Assembly: GCA_964527835.1 (NCBI GenBank)
Contig: CAZGNV010000024.1
Span: 1-64,000 of the forward strand
DNA length: 64,000 nucleotides
From: JAFDCJ01 sp964527835
GTDB lineage: Bacteria > Desulfobacterota > Desulfobacteria > Desulfobacterales > JAFDCJ01
Reading direction: 5' to 3'
The position numbers were made by a program, and so were the translations under genes. Below, one piece after another: positions 51,770 through 59,927 of this stretch; position 1 is the first letter of the stretch; each line of letters starts with the position of its first letter. The notes beneath the pieces are model-generated. The model saw only the letters and a list, made by a program, of their open reading frames with translations, had not been told where the DNA came from and searched no databases.

Positions 51770-52742
51770 ATAATTTTAATGCTTGCGCCGCTTCGATGGC
51801 GAAGTAGGTCAGGATCATGTCCGCCCCGGCGCGCTTGATGGCCGTCAGGGTTTCCAGCATCACCCGGGTGCCGTCGATCCAGCCCATTTTTTCGGCGGCC
51901 TTGATCATGGCATACTCCCCGCTGACGTTGTAGGCGGCCACCGGCAGATCGATTTCCTCCCGCACCCGGCAGATGATGTCCAGGTACGCCAGGGCAGGTT
52001 TGACCATAATGATGTCCGCGCCTTCCTCGATGTCCATGGTGACTTCACGGATGGCCTCCAGGGAATTGGCGGGATCCATCTGGTAGGTGCGCCGGTCGCC
52101 GAATTTGGGTGCCGAGTCGGCGGCGCTGCGAAACGGGCCGTAATAGGCCGAACAGTACTTGGCCGCATAGGACATGATCGGAACCTGGCTGAAATCGTTT
52201 TCATCCAGAATTTCCCGGATTTCGGCCACCCGACCGTCCATCATGTCCGATGGGGCCACCATGTCGGCCCCGGCCCGGGCATGGGACAGGGCCGTGCGGG
52301 CCAGCAGATCGAGGCTGGCGTCATTGTCGATGATATCGTCCTGCACAACGCCGCAATGCCCGTGGTCCGTGTACTGGCACAGGCAGACATCGGTGATGAC
52401 CACCAGGTCCGGCAATTTTTCCTTCACCGCCCGCACCGCTTTTTGCACGATGCCGTCATCGGCATAGGCCCCGGTGCCCAGAGGGTCTTTTTTGCCGGGA
52501 ATCCCGAACAGCATGATGGCCGGAATTTTCAGATCCCGGGCCTTGCGGGCGACTTTAATCAGGTTGTCGATGGAAAGCTGAAAGTGACCGGGCATCGAGG
52601 GAATCGGGTTTTTGACATTCCGGCCGTCAATGGCAAACAGCGGCAGGATGAGATCATCAACGGATAAAACCGTTTCGCGGATCATGCGCCGCAGGGCTTC
52701 GTTCTGCCGCAGGCGCCGGGGTCGGTAATCTGGAAACAACAT
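51768..52742 (-). CDS. hemB: HemB, delta-aminolevulinic acid dehydratase
   Basis: A 324-residue porphobilinogen synthase; the ATG at 52742 has AAAGGTG upstream (a GTG nine bases earlier is also in frame). The zinc-type Cys site is intact in TDVCLCQYTDHGHCG, and the two Schiff-base Lys segments are MSYAAKYCSAYYGPFR and DIIMVKPALAYLD. It condenses two ALA into porphobilinogen, the common precursor of siroheme, cobalamin and heme. It lies between ahbC and ahbD on one strand. Confidence 0.96.
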   Translation of the reverse strand: MLFPDYRPRRLRQNEALRRMIRETVLSVDDLILPLFAIDGRNVKNPIPSMPGHFQLSIDNLIKVARKARDLKIPAIMLFGIPGKKDPLGTGAYADDGIVQKAVRAVKEKLPDLVVITDVCLCQYTDHGHCGVVQDDIIDNDASLDLLARTALSHARAGADMVAPSDMMDGRVAEIREILDENDFSQVPIMSYAAKYCSAYYGPFRSAADSAPKFGDRRTYQMDPANSLEAIREVTMDIEEGADIIMVKPALAYLDIICRVREEIDLPVAAYNVSGEYAMIKAAEKMGWIDGTRVMLETLTAIKRAGADMILTYFAIEAAQALKL

Positions 52743-52785
52743 GATAGTCACCTTTCATACCATTATACAGGTTTCAGCCAAGAAG

Positions 52786-53991
52786 CTAGTCACACTTTTG
52801 CGCCCCATGGGTCAGCGCGATCTCCTCATCGGTGAGGTAACAGGCGGGATCCGGAGCCCAGATATCACCGGTGACCGCTTCGGCGCGCACCCTGAAGTTG
52901 CCGCCGCAAATGTCCAGCCAGCGGCAGGTGGCGCAGCGCCCCTTGACATGCTTTTTCTTTTCCTTGAGCTTGCCCATGAGCGGTTCGGAGGTATCCATCC
53001 AGATCTCGGAAAAAGGACGCTCCTTGACGTTGCCGAAGCTGTAATGACGCCAGAATTGATCGGCATACACCTCGCCGTCCCAGCTGACGCATCCGATGCC
53101 CCGGCCGGAATTGTTGCCTTCATTGTATTGGAGCAGTTCCATCACCTGCCGGGCCCGCTGCGGGTTTTCCTTGAGCAGCCGCAGGTAGACGTACGGCCCG
53201 TCGGCATGGTTGTCCACCGTCAGCACTTCCTTGGGCTTGCCGATTTCATGCAGCCGCCGGGTTTCATCGATGATGAGGTCGACAGCCGCCCGGGTGGCCG
53301 CGTGATCGAGGTCTTCCTTGACCAGTCCGCTTCCCCGTCCGGCGTAAACAAGGTGGTAAAAACAGACGCGGGGGATGTCCATCTCCTCGAGCAGTTGAAA
53401 TATTTTCGGTATTTCACCGACATTGAACTTGTTGATGGTAAAGCGCAGCCCGACTTTTATGCCGGCCTGCTGGCAGTTTTCGATGCCTTCCAGGGCCTGG
53501 TCAAAAGCGCCGGGCATTCCCCGGAAACGGTCGTTGATTTTTTGCATCCCATCGAGGCTGATGCCCACGTATGAAAGACCGATGGACTTTAAAGTGCGCG
53601 CTGTTTCCGGGGTGATCAGGGTCCCATTGGTGGAAATGACCGCTCGCATCCCTTTTTCGACGGCATAGGCGGCAAGCTCCGGTAAATCCGGGCGTACCAG
53701 CGGCTCTCCGCCGGAAAACAGCATCACCGGGGAGCCGAAGGCAGACAGATCGTCAATTAACTGTTTGCCCTGTTCAGTGGTCAGTTCGTTGTCAAAGGCG
53801 ATGTTTTTCGCATGGGCATAACAATGAACGCATTTCAGGTTGCAGCGGCGTGTCACGTTCCAGACGACCACGGGCCTTTTGTCCCGTGAAAATTGCAGCA
53901 GATGGGAAGGCAGCCGGGCCGAATCCCGCCCGTAGCGCAGGGCGTCGGAAGGTTCAACGGTGCCGCAATATAGTTTTGATATTCCAATCAT
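52786..53991 (-). CDS. ahbC: AhbC, 12,18-didecarboxysiroheme deacetylase
   Basis: A 401-residue radical SAM protein. The N-terminal MIGISKLYCGTVEPSDALRY is typical of AhbC and related NirJ proteins; the CxxxCxxC site is TRRCNLKCVHCYAH, followed by SGGEPLVRPDLP. The C-terminal Cys group is KGRCATCRWLDICGGNFRVRAEAVTGD. AhbC removes two acetate side chains of didecarboxysiroheme to give iron-coproporphyrin III, the AhbD substrate. It leads the ahbC-hemB-ahbD-CBS transcript. NirJ of heme d1 synthesis is the main alternative, but no nir genes are present. Confidence 0.87.
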   Translation of the reverse strand: MIGISKLYCGTVEPSDALRYGRDSARLPSHLLQFSRDKRPVVVWNVTRRCNLKCVHCYAHAKNIAFDNELTTEQGKQLIDDLSAFGSPVMLFSGGEPLVRPDLPELAAYAVEKGMRAVISTNGTLITPETARTLKSIGLSYVGISLDGMQKINDRFRGMPGAFDQALEGIENCQQAGIKVGLRFTINKFNVGEIPKIFQLLEEMDIPRVCFYHLVYAGRGSGLVKEDLDHAATRAAVDLIIDETRRLHEIGKPKEVLTVDNHADGPYVYLRLLKENPQRARQVMELLQYNEGNNSGRGIGCVSWDGEVYADQFWRHYSFGNVKERPFSEIWMDTSEPLMGKLKEKKKHVKGRCATCRWLDICGGNFRVRAEAVTGDIWAPDPACYLTDEEIALTHGAQKCD

Positions 53992-54062
53992 GTCTTTTGA
54001 TCCGTATGGGCTGGCATCCTGTTTGTCAGGGCGCTATCTGTCTGGCCTGCACGCGATTTGGC

Positions 54063-55811
54063 CTACGGGGTTGGGTCTTCGCTTTTCAGCAGACCGGCAA
54101 TATAGGCTTCGGGGTCCAGCAGGGCGTTGCGGGTAATAAAAAAGCGGTTGCGCCCGGTTTTTTCCCGGGTCAGCTTGAGTCCATATTCGAAGTCGCTGTT
54201 GATTTTATCAGAGATGTCCTTCAGCTGCACAGCAGTTTCCACCAGCTGTTCGATGATGAAATCAATGGCGTCCTCTTCCAGCACGATATTAATATCATGG
54301 TTTTTAAAAAAGTACAGCTCAATTTTTTTGATTTCATCGTAATAGGACTTGATCCTGGCGATCACCTGGCCGATGTCCAGGGTATTCTTGACGTAGCAGG
54401 CCGCCACCAGGTTAATGCGCGACGGCGTCAGGGCCAGACTGTATTTTTCAGACAGGTGGTGGTTGTTTTCCTGCAGGTAGATTCGAATGTTCTTTTTTTC
54501 TTCTTCAACCAGACGCTCGAAGACTTCATCGATTCCGGGATCCGGCCTGCCTTCGGCCATGGCGTCTATGGTCGCTTTGGGCGCATCAATAATGGCAGCG
54601 GTGACCGGAAATTTTTTAACGTCTATTGAGGGCAGCCGCTTTTCGAACTCCAGCAGTACTTTTTCGACGGCGCTGACCAGACCGCGGGCGCCGGTGTTCT
54701 CGTCAAAGGCGTACTTTGCCAGGGTTCGCAGTACCTGATCTTCAAATTTCACCTCGATACCATAGGCGGCAAAATCAAGCTTCTTGCCCAGAATGATGGG
54801 ATTGTTGGGATTTTTCAAAATCCGGTAAAGATCCTCTTCGGTCAGATGCTCAAACACCGCGCGTACAGGCAGGCGCCCCACGAACTCGGATTCGAAGCCG
54901 AATTCGATCAGATCTTCAGAGCGCACATGCTTTAAAATGTCGATCTGCTCTTCAGCCTTGCGGATGCGGGCGCCAAAACCGATGCCCTGGCGGGAAAGCC
55001 GTTTGGAAATGATGGGGACCAACTCGGTGAAAGCCCCGCTCATGATAAACAGGATATTGGCGGTGTTGACCGAGCGTTTGTCACGTTTGCCGGTTTTGCG
55101 AAAGCGCTCAATCTCCTGGATCATGGAGATCGGATCATGGGGGACTTTGAGGTCCACCTCGGTTTCTTCCATGGGTTTGAGAAGCGCCCGCTGGACACCG
55201 GTGCGCGATACGTCCGCACCGATAAGGTTGCGACTGGAGGCGATTTTGTCGATTTCGTCGATGTAGATGATGCCACACTGGGCCAGTTCGATATCGTCAT
55301 CGGCCTCGCGCACCAGGTCCCGGACCAGGTCCTCCACATCTCCGCCCACATAGCCGGTTTCACTGAACTTGGTGGCATCGCCCTTGACAAAGGGCACCCC
55401 GATTTTTTTGGCAATCAGTTTTATGAGGTAAGTTTTGCCCACCCCGGTGGGGCCGATCATCAGCACGTTGTTTTTGATGCTGCCGACCATGGTGTGGGCC
55501 GGATTGCCCGTGTCCCAGAAACGCTTGATGCGGTTGAAATGGGTGCATATTTTAGTTGCCAGAATGGCCTTGGCGCTGTCCTGTTTGACCACGTACTGGT
55601 CCAGGTAGACGATGAGCTCCTCCGGCTTGATGTCGAAGTTGATTGTCCGGCGACGACGGGCGGGCTCCGCGGTCTTGTCTGCCACGGCCTCCTGGGTCAT
55701 CACCAGGGGGGAGACGATTTTGACGTTGGGCCCGAATTTTTTGGTCAGAAATTCCCCGATTTCCTTTTCCAGTTCCTTGGGGCCCGGTATTTTTTCGCTG
55801 CGCTCTTTCAT
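54063..55811 (-). CDS. ClpX-like AAA+ ATPase without zinc domain, with C-terminal extension
   Basis: A 582-residue ClpX relative. It lacks the N-terminal Cys-rich zinc domain of ClpX; instead residues 1-70 are charged. The AAA+ core has Walker A GPTGVGKTY, pore loop SETGYVGGDVEDLV, Walker B IIYIDEIDKIAS, an IGF loop (SRQGIGFGARIRK) of the type that contacts ClpP, and the sensor-2 segment NTGARGLVSAVEKVLLEF. About 150 extra residues follow, including an aromatic/charged helical region (RIKSYYDEIKKIELYFFKNHD). It probably unfolds proteins for ClpP, or for another partner. No clpP or tig lies nearby; the gene stands alone. Different from canonical ClpX (about 420 residues). Confidence 0.82.
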   Translation of the reverse strand: MKERSEKIPGPKELEKEIGEFLTKKFGPNVKIVSPLVMTQEAVADKTAEPARRRRTINFDIKPEELIVYLDQYVVKQDSAKAILATKICTHFNRIKRFWDTGNPAHTMVGSIKNNVLMIGPTGVGKTYLIKLIAKKIGVPFVKGDATKFSETGYVGGDVEDLVRDLVREADDDIELAQCGIIYIDEIDKIASSRNLIGADVSRTGVQRALLKPMEETEVDLKVPHDPISMIQEIERFRKTGKRDKRSVNTANILFIMSGAFTELVPIISKRLSRQGIGFGARIRKAEEQIDILKHVRSEDLIEFGFESEFVGRLPVRAVFEHLTEEDLYRILKNPNNPIILGKKLDFAAYGIEVKFEDQVLRTLAKYAFDENTGARGLVSAVEKVLLEFEKRLPSIDVKKFPVTAAIIDAPKATIDAMAEGRPDPGIDEVFERLVEEEKKNIRIYLQENNHHLSEKYSLALTPSRINLVAACYVKNTLDIGQVIARIKSYYDEIKKIELYFFKNHDINIVLEEDAIDFIIEQLVETAVQLKDISDKINSDFEYGLKLTREKTGRNRFFITRNALLDPEAYIAGLLKSEDPTP

Positions 55812-55989
55812 GACAATAAAACTATAAACACAACCGGCTGCAAATGCAAGTACCCGGTGCCATTCGAGCGCGAATGGGTTTTTTAAGATCGATAGGGTAA
55901 AAAATGGGGAGATTTAGCAAAAACGATCCACCAAAGCCTGGTGGCCGGAGCGAGGTGGAGCCAATGAGCCGGATAGACCTAAATTTGGC

Positions 55990-56019
55990 TTGACAGTATC
56001 GGTCGCCATCAGGTAATAA
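55990..56019 (+). promoter_or_regulatory. Sigma-70-type promoter of the ABC importer operon
   Basis: TTGACA (55990-55995), 18-bp spacer, TAATAA (56014-56019), 128 bp before the ATG at 56148. It leaves a leader of about 120 nt. Confidence 0.7.
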
Positions 56020-56072
56020 ATTAACAATATCTGCCTGAAGGCAGAAACAGCGCAAAAACAAATTCGTCCATT

Positions 56073-56128
56073 AAAGCCACGAAGGTAAATGACTCCAACG
56101 TAGGGAGCCGTATCTTGGTGGCTTTTTT
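56073..56128 (+). terminator. Leader hairpin, candidate attenuator or riboswitch expression platform
   Basis: Long hairpin AAAGCCAC (56073-56080)/GTGGCTTT (56118-56125) with inner pairing (GAAGGTA/TATCTTG, ACTCC/GGGAG) and a T6 run ending at 56128, six bases before the GGAGGA ribosome site. TTCGT (56063-56067) can pair with ACGAA (56079-56083), which overlaps the stem, so an alternative antiterminator fold is possible. An upstream hairpin TCTGCCTgaAGGCAGA precedes it. No known riboswitch class is recognised. Confidence 0.6.
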
Positions 56129-56147
56129 AATTCTGGAGGAGAGGAAA

Positions 56148-57275
56148 ATGGGGAGAAAAAGACGATTGACGTCAATTTGTGCCGTTGCCCTGCTGCTGGT
56201 CAGCTGGACTGCGCCCACGGCGCAGACGGCAGCGCGCATGATCGCCGATGGTGCAGGCCGGGCGGTGCAAATCCCGCAAAACATAGAACATGTGATCTGC
56301 TCCGGGCCGGGTGCGCTGCGTCTTCTGACCTATCTTGAATCCCAGGATAAAATCGTGGCCGTGGATGATATGGAAAAACGGCGCCGCCGGTTCGACGCAC
56401 GACCCTATGCTTTGGCCAACCGCCAGTTCGGGGACTATCCGATTTTCGGAGAATTTCGCGGCCATGACAATCCCGAGCGGATTCTGGCCCTGGATCCCAT
56501 GCCCCAGGTGATTTTCAAGACCTATCCCGGCATGGGGTATGATCCGGTGGAGCTTTCCAGCAAGACCGGCATCCCCGTGATCGTATTGAATTATGGCGAC
56601 CTGGGAAAACATCGCCGGGATTTTTATCAATCGCTGCGCATCATGGGTACCGTGATGGCAAAGCGCCAGCGGGCCGAGGCGGTGATCGCCTTTTTTGATT
56701 CCGCGATTGCGGATCTAAAAAAACGGGTGGCGGATATCCCGGCGGACAAGCGCCCCACCTGTTTTGTCGGCGGCGTTGCGTTTAAGGGACCGCACGGGTT
56801 TCAGTCCACGGAGCCGGCCTATCCGCCTTTTCAGTTCGTCAAAGCCCGCAATTTGGCCTATGACGCGTCAATGGCGGCCAAAACCTTGCGCCACAGCAAT
56901 ATCGCCAAGGAAAAAATCGTGGCCTGGGATCCGGATTATCTGTTTCTGGACCTTGCCACCTTGCAGATGGGCGATAAAGCCGGCGGATTGTTTGAGCTGA
57001 AAACCGACGCCGCCTACCAGGCACTGACCGCCGTGAAAAGCGGACAGGTTTACGGCCTGCTGCCGTACAACTGGTATACCCGCAATTTCGGCTCCATTCT
57101 GGCAAATGCGTATTTTATCGGCAAATTGCTTTATCCGCAGAATTTTGCCGATATCGATCCGGCCGCCATGGCCGATGAAATCTATTCATTTCTGGTGGGA
57201 AAGCCGGTGTTCGAGAAAATGAATGCCGCTTTCGGCAACTTGGCGTTCAAACCGGTTCCATTGAAACCTGAATGA
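56148..57275 (+). CDS. ABC importer periplasmic binding protein (metal-chelate/cobalamin type)
   Basis: A 375-residue exported protein; GGAGGA precedes the ATG at 56148. The signal peptide spans about residues 1-32. The mature part is a TroA/BtuF-like clamshell: RAVQIPQNIEHVICSGPGALRLLTYLESQDKIVAVDD at the start, a linking helix (YQSLRIMGTVMAKRQRAEAVIAFF), and GQVYGLLPYNWYTRNFGSILANAYFIGKLLYP near the end. The substrate is a metal, metal chelate or corrinoid; sequence does not distinguish. First gene of the importer operon, with permease, ATPase and an FmdE protein following. Confidence 0.85.
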   Translation: MGRKRRLTSICAVALLLVSWTAPTAQTAARMIADGAGRAVQIPQNIEHVICSGPGALRLLTYLESQDKIVAVDDMEKRRRRFDARPYALANRQFGDYPIFGEFRGHDNPERILALDPMPQVIFKTYPGMGYDPVELSSKTGIPVIVLNYGDLGKHRRDFYQSLRIMGTVMAKRQRAEAVIAFFDSAIADLKKRVADIPADKRPTCFVGGVAFKGPHGFQSTEPAYPPFQFVKARNLAYDASMAAKTLRHSNIAKEKIVAWDPDYLFLDLATLQMGDKAGGLFELKTDAAYQALTAVKSGQVYGLLPYNWYTRNFGSILANAYFIGKLLYPQNFADIDPAAMADEIYSFLVGKPVFEKMNAAFGNLAFKPVPLKPE

Positions 57276-57309
57276 TTGTAACCAACAGTGATGTTCAAAG
57301 GTCGCTGCC

Positions 57310-58380
57310 ATGCATTTTGCTGAAGGTTTGTCAAATCCTGAATATTCCCGTTATATCGGCCGCAAGGCCGCTTTCATCATGCTGGCCCTGGCGGCCCTGG
57401 GAGTGCTGGCGGTTTTCAGCATTTCTATGGGGGCGGCCAACATCCCGGCCATGGAAGTGGTGCGGGCCCTGGCAGGAATCAGTCAGTCCAAACGGGTCGG
57501 CATCATTGTATGGCATATTCGTTTGCCCCAGGTGCTGGCGGCCATTGTCGCCGGCGCCGGCCTTTCGGTGGCCGGAGCGGTCATGCAGTCCATTTTGCGC
57601 AATCCGCTGGGCTCTCCTTTTACCCTTGGCATTTCCCATGCCGCGGCTTTCGGGGCCGCTTTTGCCGTCATGATCCTGGGTTCGGGGACCATGGCCAGCA
57701 CCAGCGTGGGAGCGGTCACCATCTCCAATCCCTATGTGACCACCGGACTGGCATTTATATTCAGCCTGCTGGCGTCTTTTTTTATCATCGGCATTGCCAG
57801 GATGCGAGGCGCCTCGCCGGAGACCATGATCCTGGCGGGGGTTGCGCTGGGATCGCTTTTTACGGCCGGCACCATGTTCCTGCAATTTTTTGCCGATGAC
57901 ATGCAGCTGGCGGCCATGGTTTTCTGGACCTTCGGCGATGTGGCTCGGGCCAGCTGGAAGGAGCTGTCCGTATTGGCGGTCATCACCCTGGCGGCAACGC
58001 TGTACTTTGTTTTGAATGCCTGGAATTACAATGCGGTGGATGCCGGTGATGAAACCGCCAGGGGCCTGGGCGTCAGGGTGGAGCGGGTGCGGCTGCTGGG
58101 GATGCTGACCGCTTCCCTGGTAACGGCGGTGGCTGTTGCTTTTCTGGGCATTATTGGCTTTGTGGGCCTTGTATGTCCGCATATCGTCCGGCATCTGATC
58201 GGCGGGGACAACCGTTTTCTGCTGCCGGCCGCAGCGGTCACCGGGGCCGTCTTGCTGCTGATCTCCGATACGGCCGCCCGGTTGATGTTGTCGCCACATC
58301 TGTTGCCGGTGTCGATTTTGACCGCCTTTATGGGCGCGCCGGTGTTCATATTGTTGATCGTAAAGGGGCGCAGACGATGA
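57310..58380 (+). CDS. FecCD-family ABC importer permease
   Basis: A 356-residue permease with about ten membrane segments. The signature segments VWHIRLPQVLAAIVAGAGLSVAGAVMQSILRNPLG (about 68-102) and FLGIIGFVGLVCPHIVRHLIGGDNR (about 278-302) are those of BtuC/FecCD/FhuB permeases for vitamin B12 and iron chelates. It ends in an ATGA overlap with the ATPase gene, showing translational coupling. An insertion rich in Ser, Thr and Gly near 120-140 is in a periplasmic loop. Confidence 0.93.
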   Translation: MHFAEGLSNPEYSRYIGRKAAFIMLALAALGVLAVFSISMGAANIPAMEVVRALAGISQSKRVGIIVWHIRLPQVLAAIVAGAGLSVAGAVMQSILRNPLGSPFTLGISHAAAFGAAFAVMILGSGTMASTSVGAVTISNPYVTTGLAFIFSLLASFFIIGIARMRGASPETMILAGVALGSLFTAGTMFLQFFADDMQLAAMVFWTFGDVARASWKELSVLAVITLAATLYFVLNAWNYNAVDAGDETARGLGVRVERVRLLGMLTASLVTAVAVAFLGIIGFVGLVCPHIVRHLIGGDNRFLLPAAAVTGAVLLLISDTAARLMLSPHLLPVSILTAFMGAPVFILLIVKGRRR

Positions 58381-59129
58381 TTCTGAGTGTCAATGGAATT
58401 CAATTCAGTTATAATGGACGGTGTGTCCTGAACAATATCTGTTTTCAGGTTGAAAAAGGCGAGATCCTGGCGATTCTCGGCCCCAACGGGGTCGGCAAGA
58501 CCACCTTGCTGCGCTGCATGAATGCCATCTTAAAGCCATCGGCCGGGGCGGTGATGGTCGAGAAGCAAAATGTGCTTGAGATGGACGCCATGGCCATTGC
58601 GCGGCGCATCGGATATGTCGCCCAGCACCAGACGGCCGGGCGAATAACGGCTTTTGACGCCATTCTCATGGGCCGCCGGCCGCATATCCATTATCGTGTA
58701 TCGGACAAGGACCTGCGGATCGTGGACGGTGCGATCAGGAGCCTGCACCTGGAGGAACTTGCCATGCGCTACATCGATCAGATGAGCGGCGGGGAATTGC
58801 AGAAAGTTGCCGTGGGACGGGCGCTGGTCCAGGAGCCCAGCCTGCTGCTGCTGGATGAACCCACCAGCAGCCTGGATCTTAAAAACCAGGTGGAAATCTT
58901 AAACCTGATTCGCCGTGTGGTCCGGGAACATCCGGTTTGTGCTATCATGACCATGCATGATCTTTCCACGGCATTGCGGGTTGCCGACAAATGCATTTTT
59001 CTAAAAGAAGGCGGTATTCATTCTGCCATACCGGCGCAGCAGGTTAGCGCTGAAGTTATCCGCCAGGTTTACGGCATTGCGGTTGAAATTCACCATCACA
59101 ATGGATATCCGGTGGTCATTCCCAATTAA
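58377..59129 (+). CDS. ABC importer ATP-binding protein
   Basis: A 250-residue ATPase starting at the ATGA overlap with the permease (58377). Walker A GPNGVGKTTLL, Q-loop YVAQHQT, signature MSGGELQKVAVGRAL (the usual LSGG is MSGG), Walker B LLLLDEPTSSLDL and the H-loop MTMHDLSTALR are all intact. It energises uptake by the FecCD permease, FepC/BtuD type. Confidence 0.94.
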   Translation: MILSVNGIQFSYNGRCVLNNICFQVEKGEILAILGPNGVGKTTLLRCMNAILKPSAGAVMVEKQNVLEMDAMAIARRIGYVAQHQTAGRITAFDAILMGRRPHIHYRVSDKDLRIVDGAIRSLHLEELAMRYIDQMSGGELQKVAVGRALVQEPSLLLLDEPTSSLDLKNQVEILNLIRRVVREHPVCAIMTMHDLSTALRVADKCIFLKEGGIHSAIPAQQVSAEVIRQVYGIAVEIHHHNGYPVVIPN

Positions 59130-59143
59130 AAGGAGTTTTGTTG

Positions 59144-59767
59144 ATGTCCTGTTCATTGTCAAAAAAACAGATCGATCGGACGATTGCTTTTCACGGGCAT
59201 TGGTGTCCCGGCCTTGCCGTCGGCATTCGGGCGGCGGAATGGGCGCTCATTGAAATCGGCAAAGCCTCGGATGAACAAATCGTGGCGGTGGTGGAAACCG
59301 ACATGTGCGCTGTGGATGCGATCCAATTTCTGACCGGATGCACCTTCGGCAAGGGCAACCTGATCCACCAGGATTACGGCAAAAATGCCTTTGCCTTTTA
59401 CCGCCGCCGCGATGGCAAGGCGGTTCGCCTGGTCGCCCGGGCGGACACGTTTCAAGAAAGCAGGGAGGCCATGAGACGGTTGAATCAAAAACGACAGAGC
59501 CAGGGCCTGACCGCCGATGAGCAAAACGCCTGGGATGCAGCCCGCGAGAAACTGTCTTCTCAAATTATGACCGCCGATTTCAGTGAATTGTTCGCTATCA
59601 AAGAACCGGCCCTGCCGGTCCCGGAAAAAGCCCGAATTCTTGCCAGCCGGATTTGCGAATCCTGCGGCGAGGCGGTCATGGAAACCCGCATCCGCAAATA
59701 TGGTCAAAAGCGGCTGTGCATCCCGTGCATTGAAGCGGTGCAGGGAAAGACAGCGGCGGCTTCATAA
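59144..59767 (+). CDS. FmdE-family protein with C-terminal zinc ribbon
   Basis: A 207-residue protein; AAAAGGAG lies upstream of the ATG at 59144. The FmdE domain has its signature HGHWCPGLAVGIRAAEWAL (about residues 17-35), an ETDMCAVDAIQFLTGCTFGKGNL segment and ADTFQESREAMRRL. The C-terminal part has a zinc ribbon (RICESCGEAV and RLCIPCIEA). FmdE was named from a gene next to formylmethanofuran dehydrogenase in methanogens, but most bacterial copies lie beside metal or metal-chelate ABC importers, as here, so a role in handling imported Mo, W or another metal is a fair inference. Confidence 0.85.
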   Translation: MSCSLSKKQIDRTIAFHGHWCPGLAVGIRAAEWALIEIGKASDEQIVAVVETDMCAVDAIQFLTGCTFGKGNLIHQDYGKNAFAFYRRRDGKAVRLVARADTFQESREAMRRLNQKRQSQGLTADEQNAWDAAREKLSSQIMTADFSELFAIKEPALPVPEKARILASRICESCGEAVMETRIRKYGQKRLCIPCIEAVQGKTAAAS

Positions 59768-59814
59768 ATTGCCATTGCCTGAGAGAGCCTGCTTTTTTTC
59801 GGGGGTGGTTCTCC

Positions 59815-59844
59815 TTGACACACCAGCACCCGATGCCCCATAAT
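59815..59844 (+). promoter_or_regulatory. Candidate promoter of the AEC transporter gene
   Basis: TTGACA (59815-59820), 18-bp spacer, CATAAT (59839-59844), 84 bp before the ATG at 59928. Confidence 0.6.
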
Positions 59845-59927
59845 CCTGCCGATCGTTGTCAGTGCACCTGAACTGTGTTTTCGCACCGGCCGGCTGCCGG
59901 CTGGAATCCGGGGAAATTTTAGCCGCC

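Noticed and set aside
55860..55985. Structured RNA or gene in the region upstream of the importer promoter
   Set aside because: Contains a small CCACCA/TGGTGG hairpin but lies before the promoter and has no coding signal.
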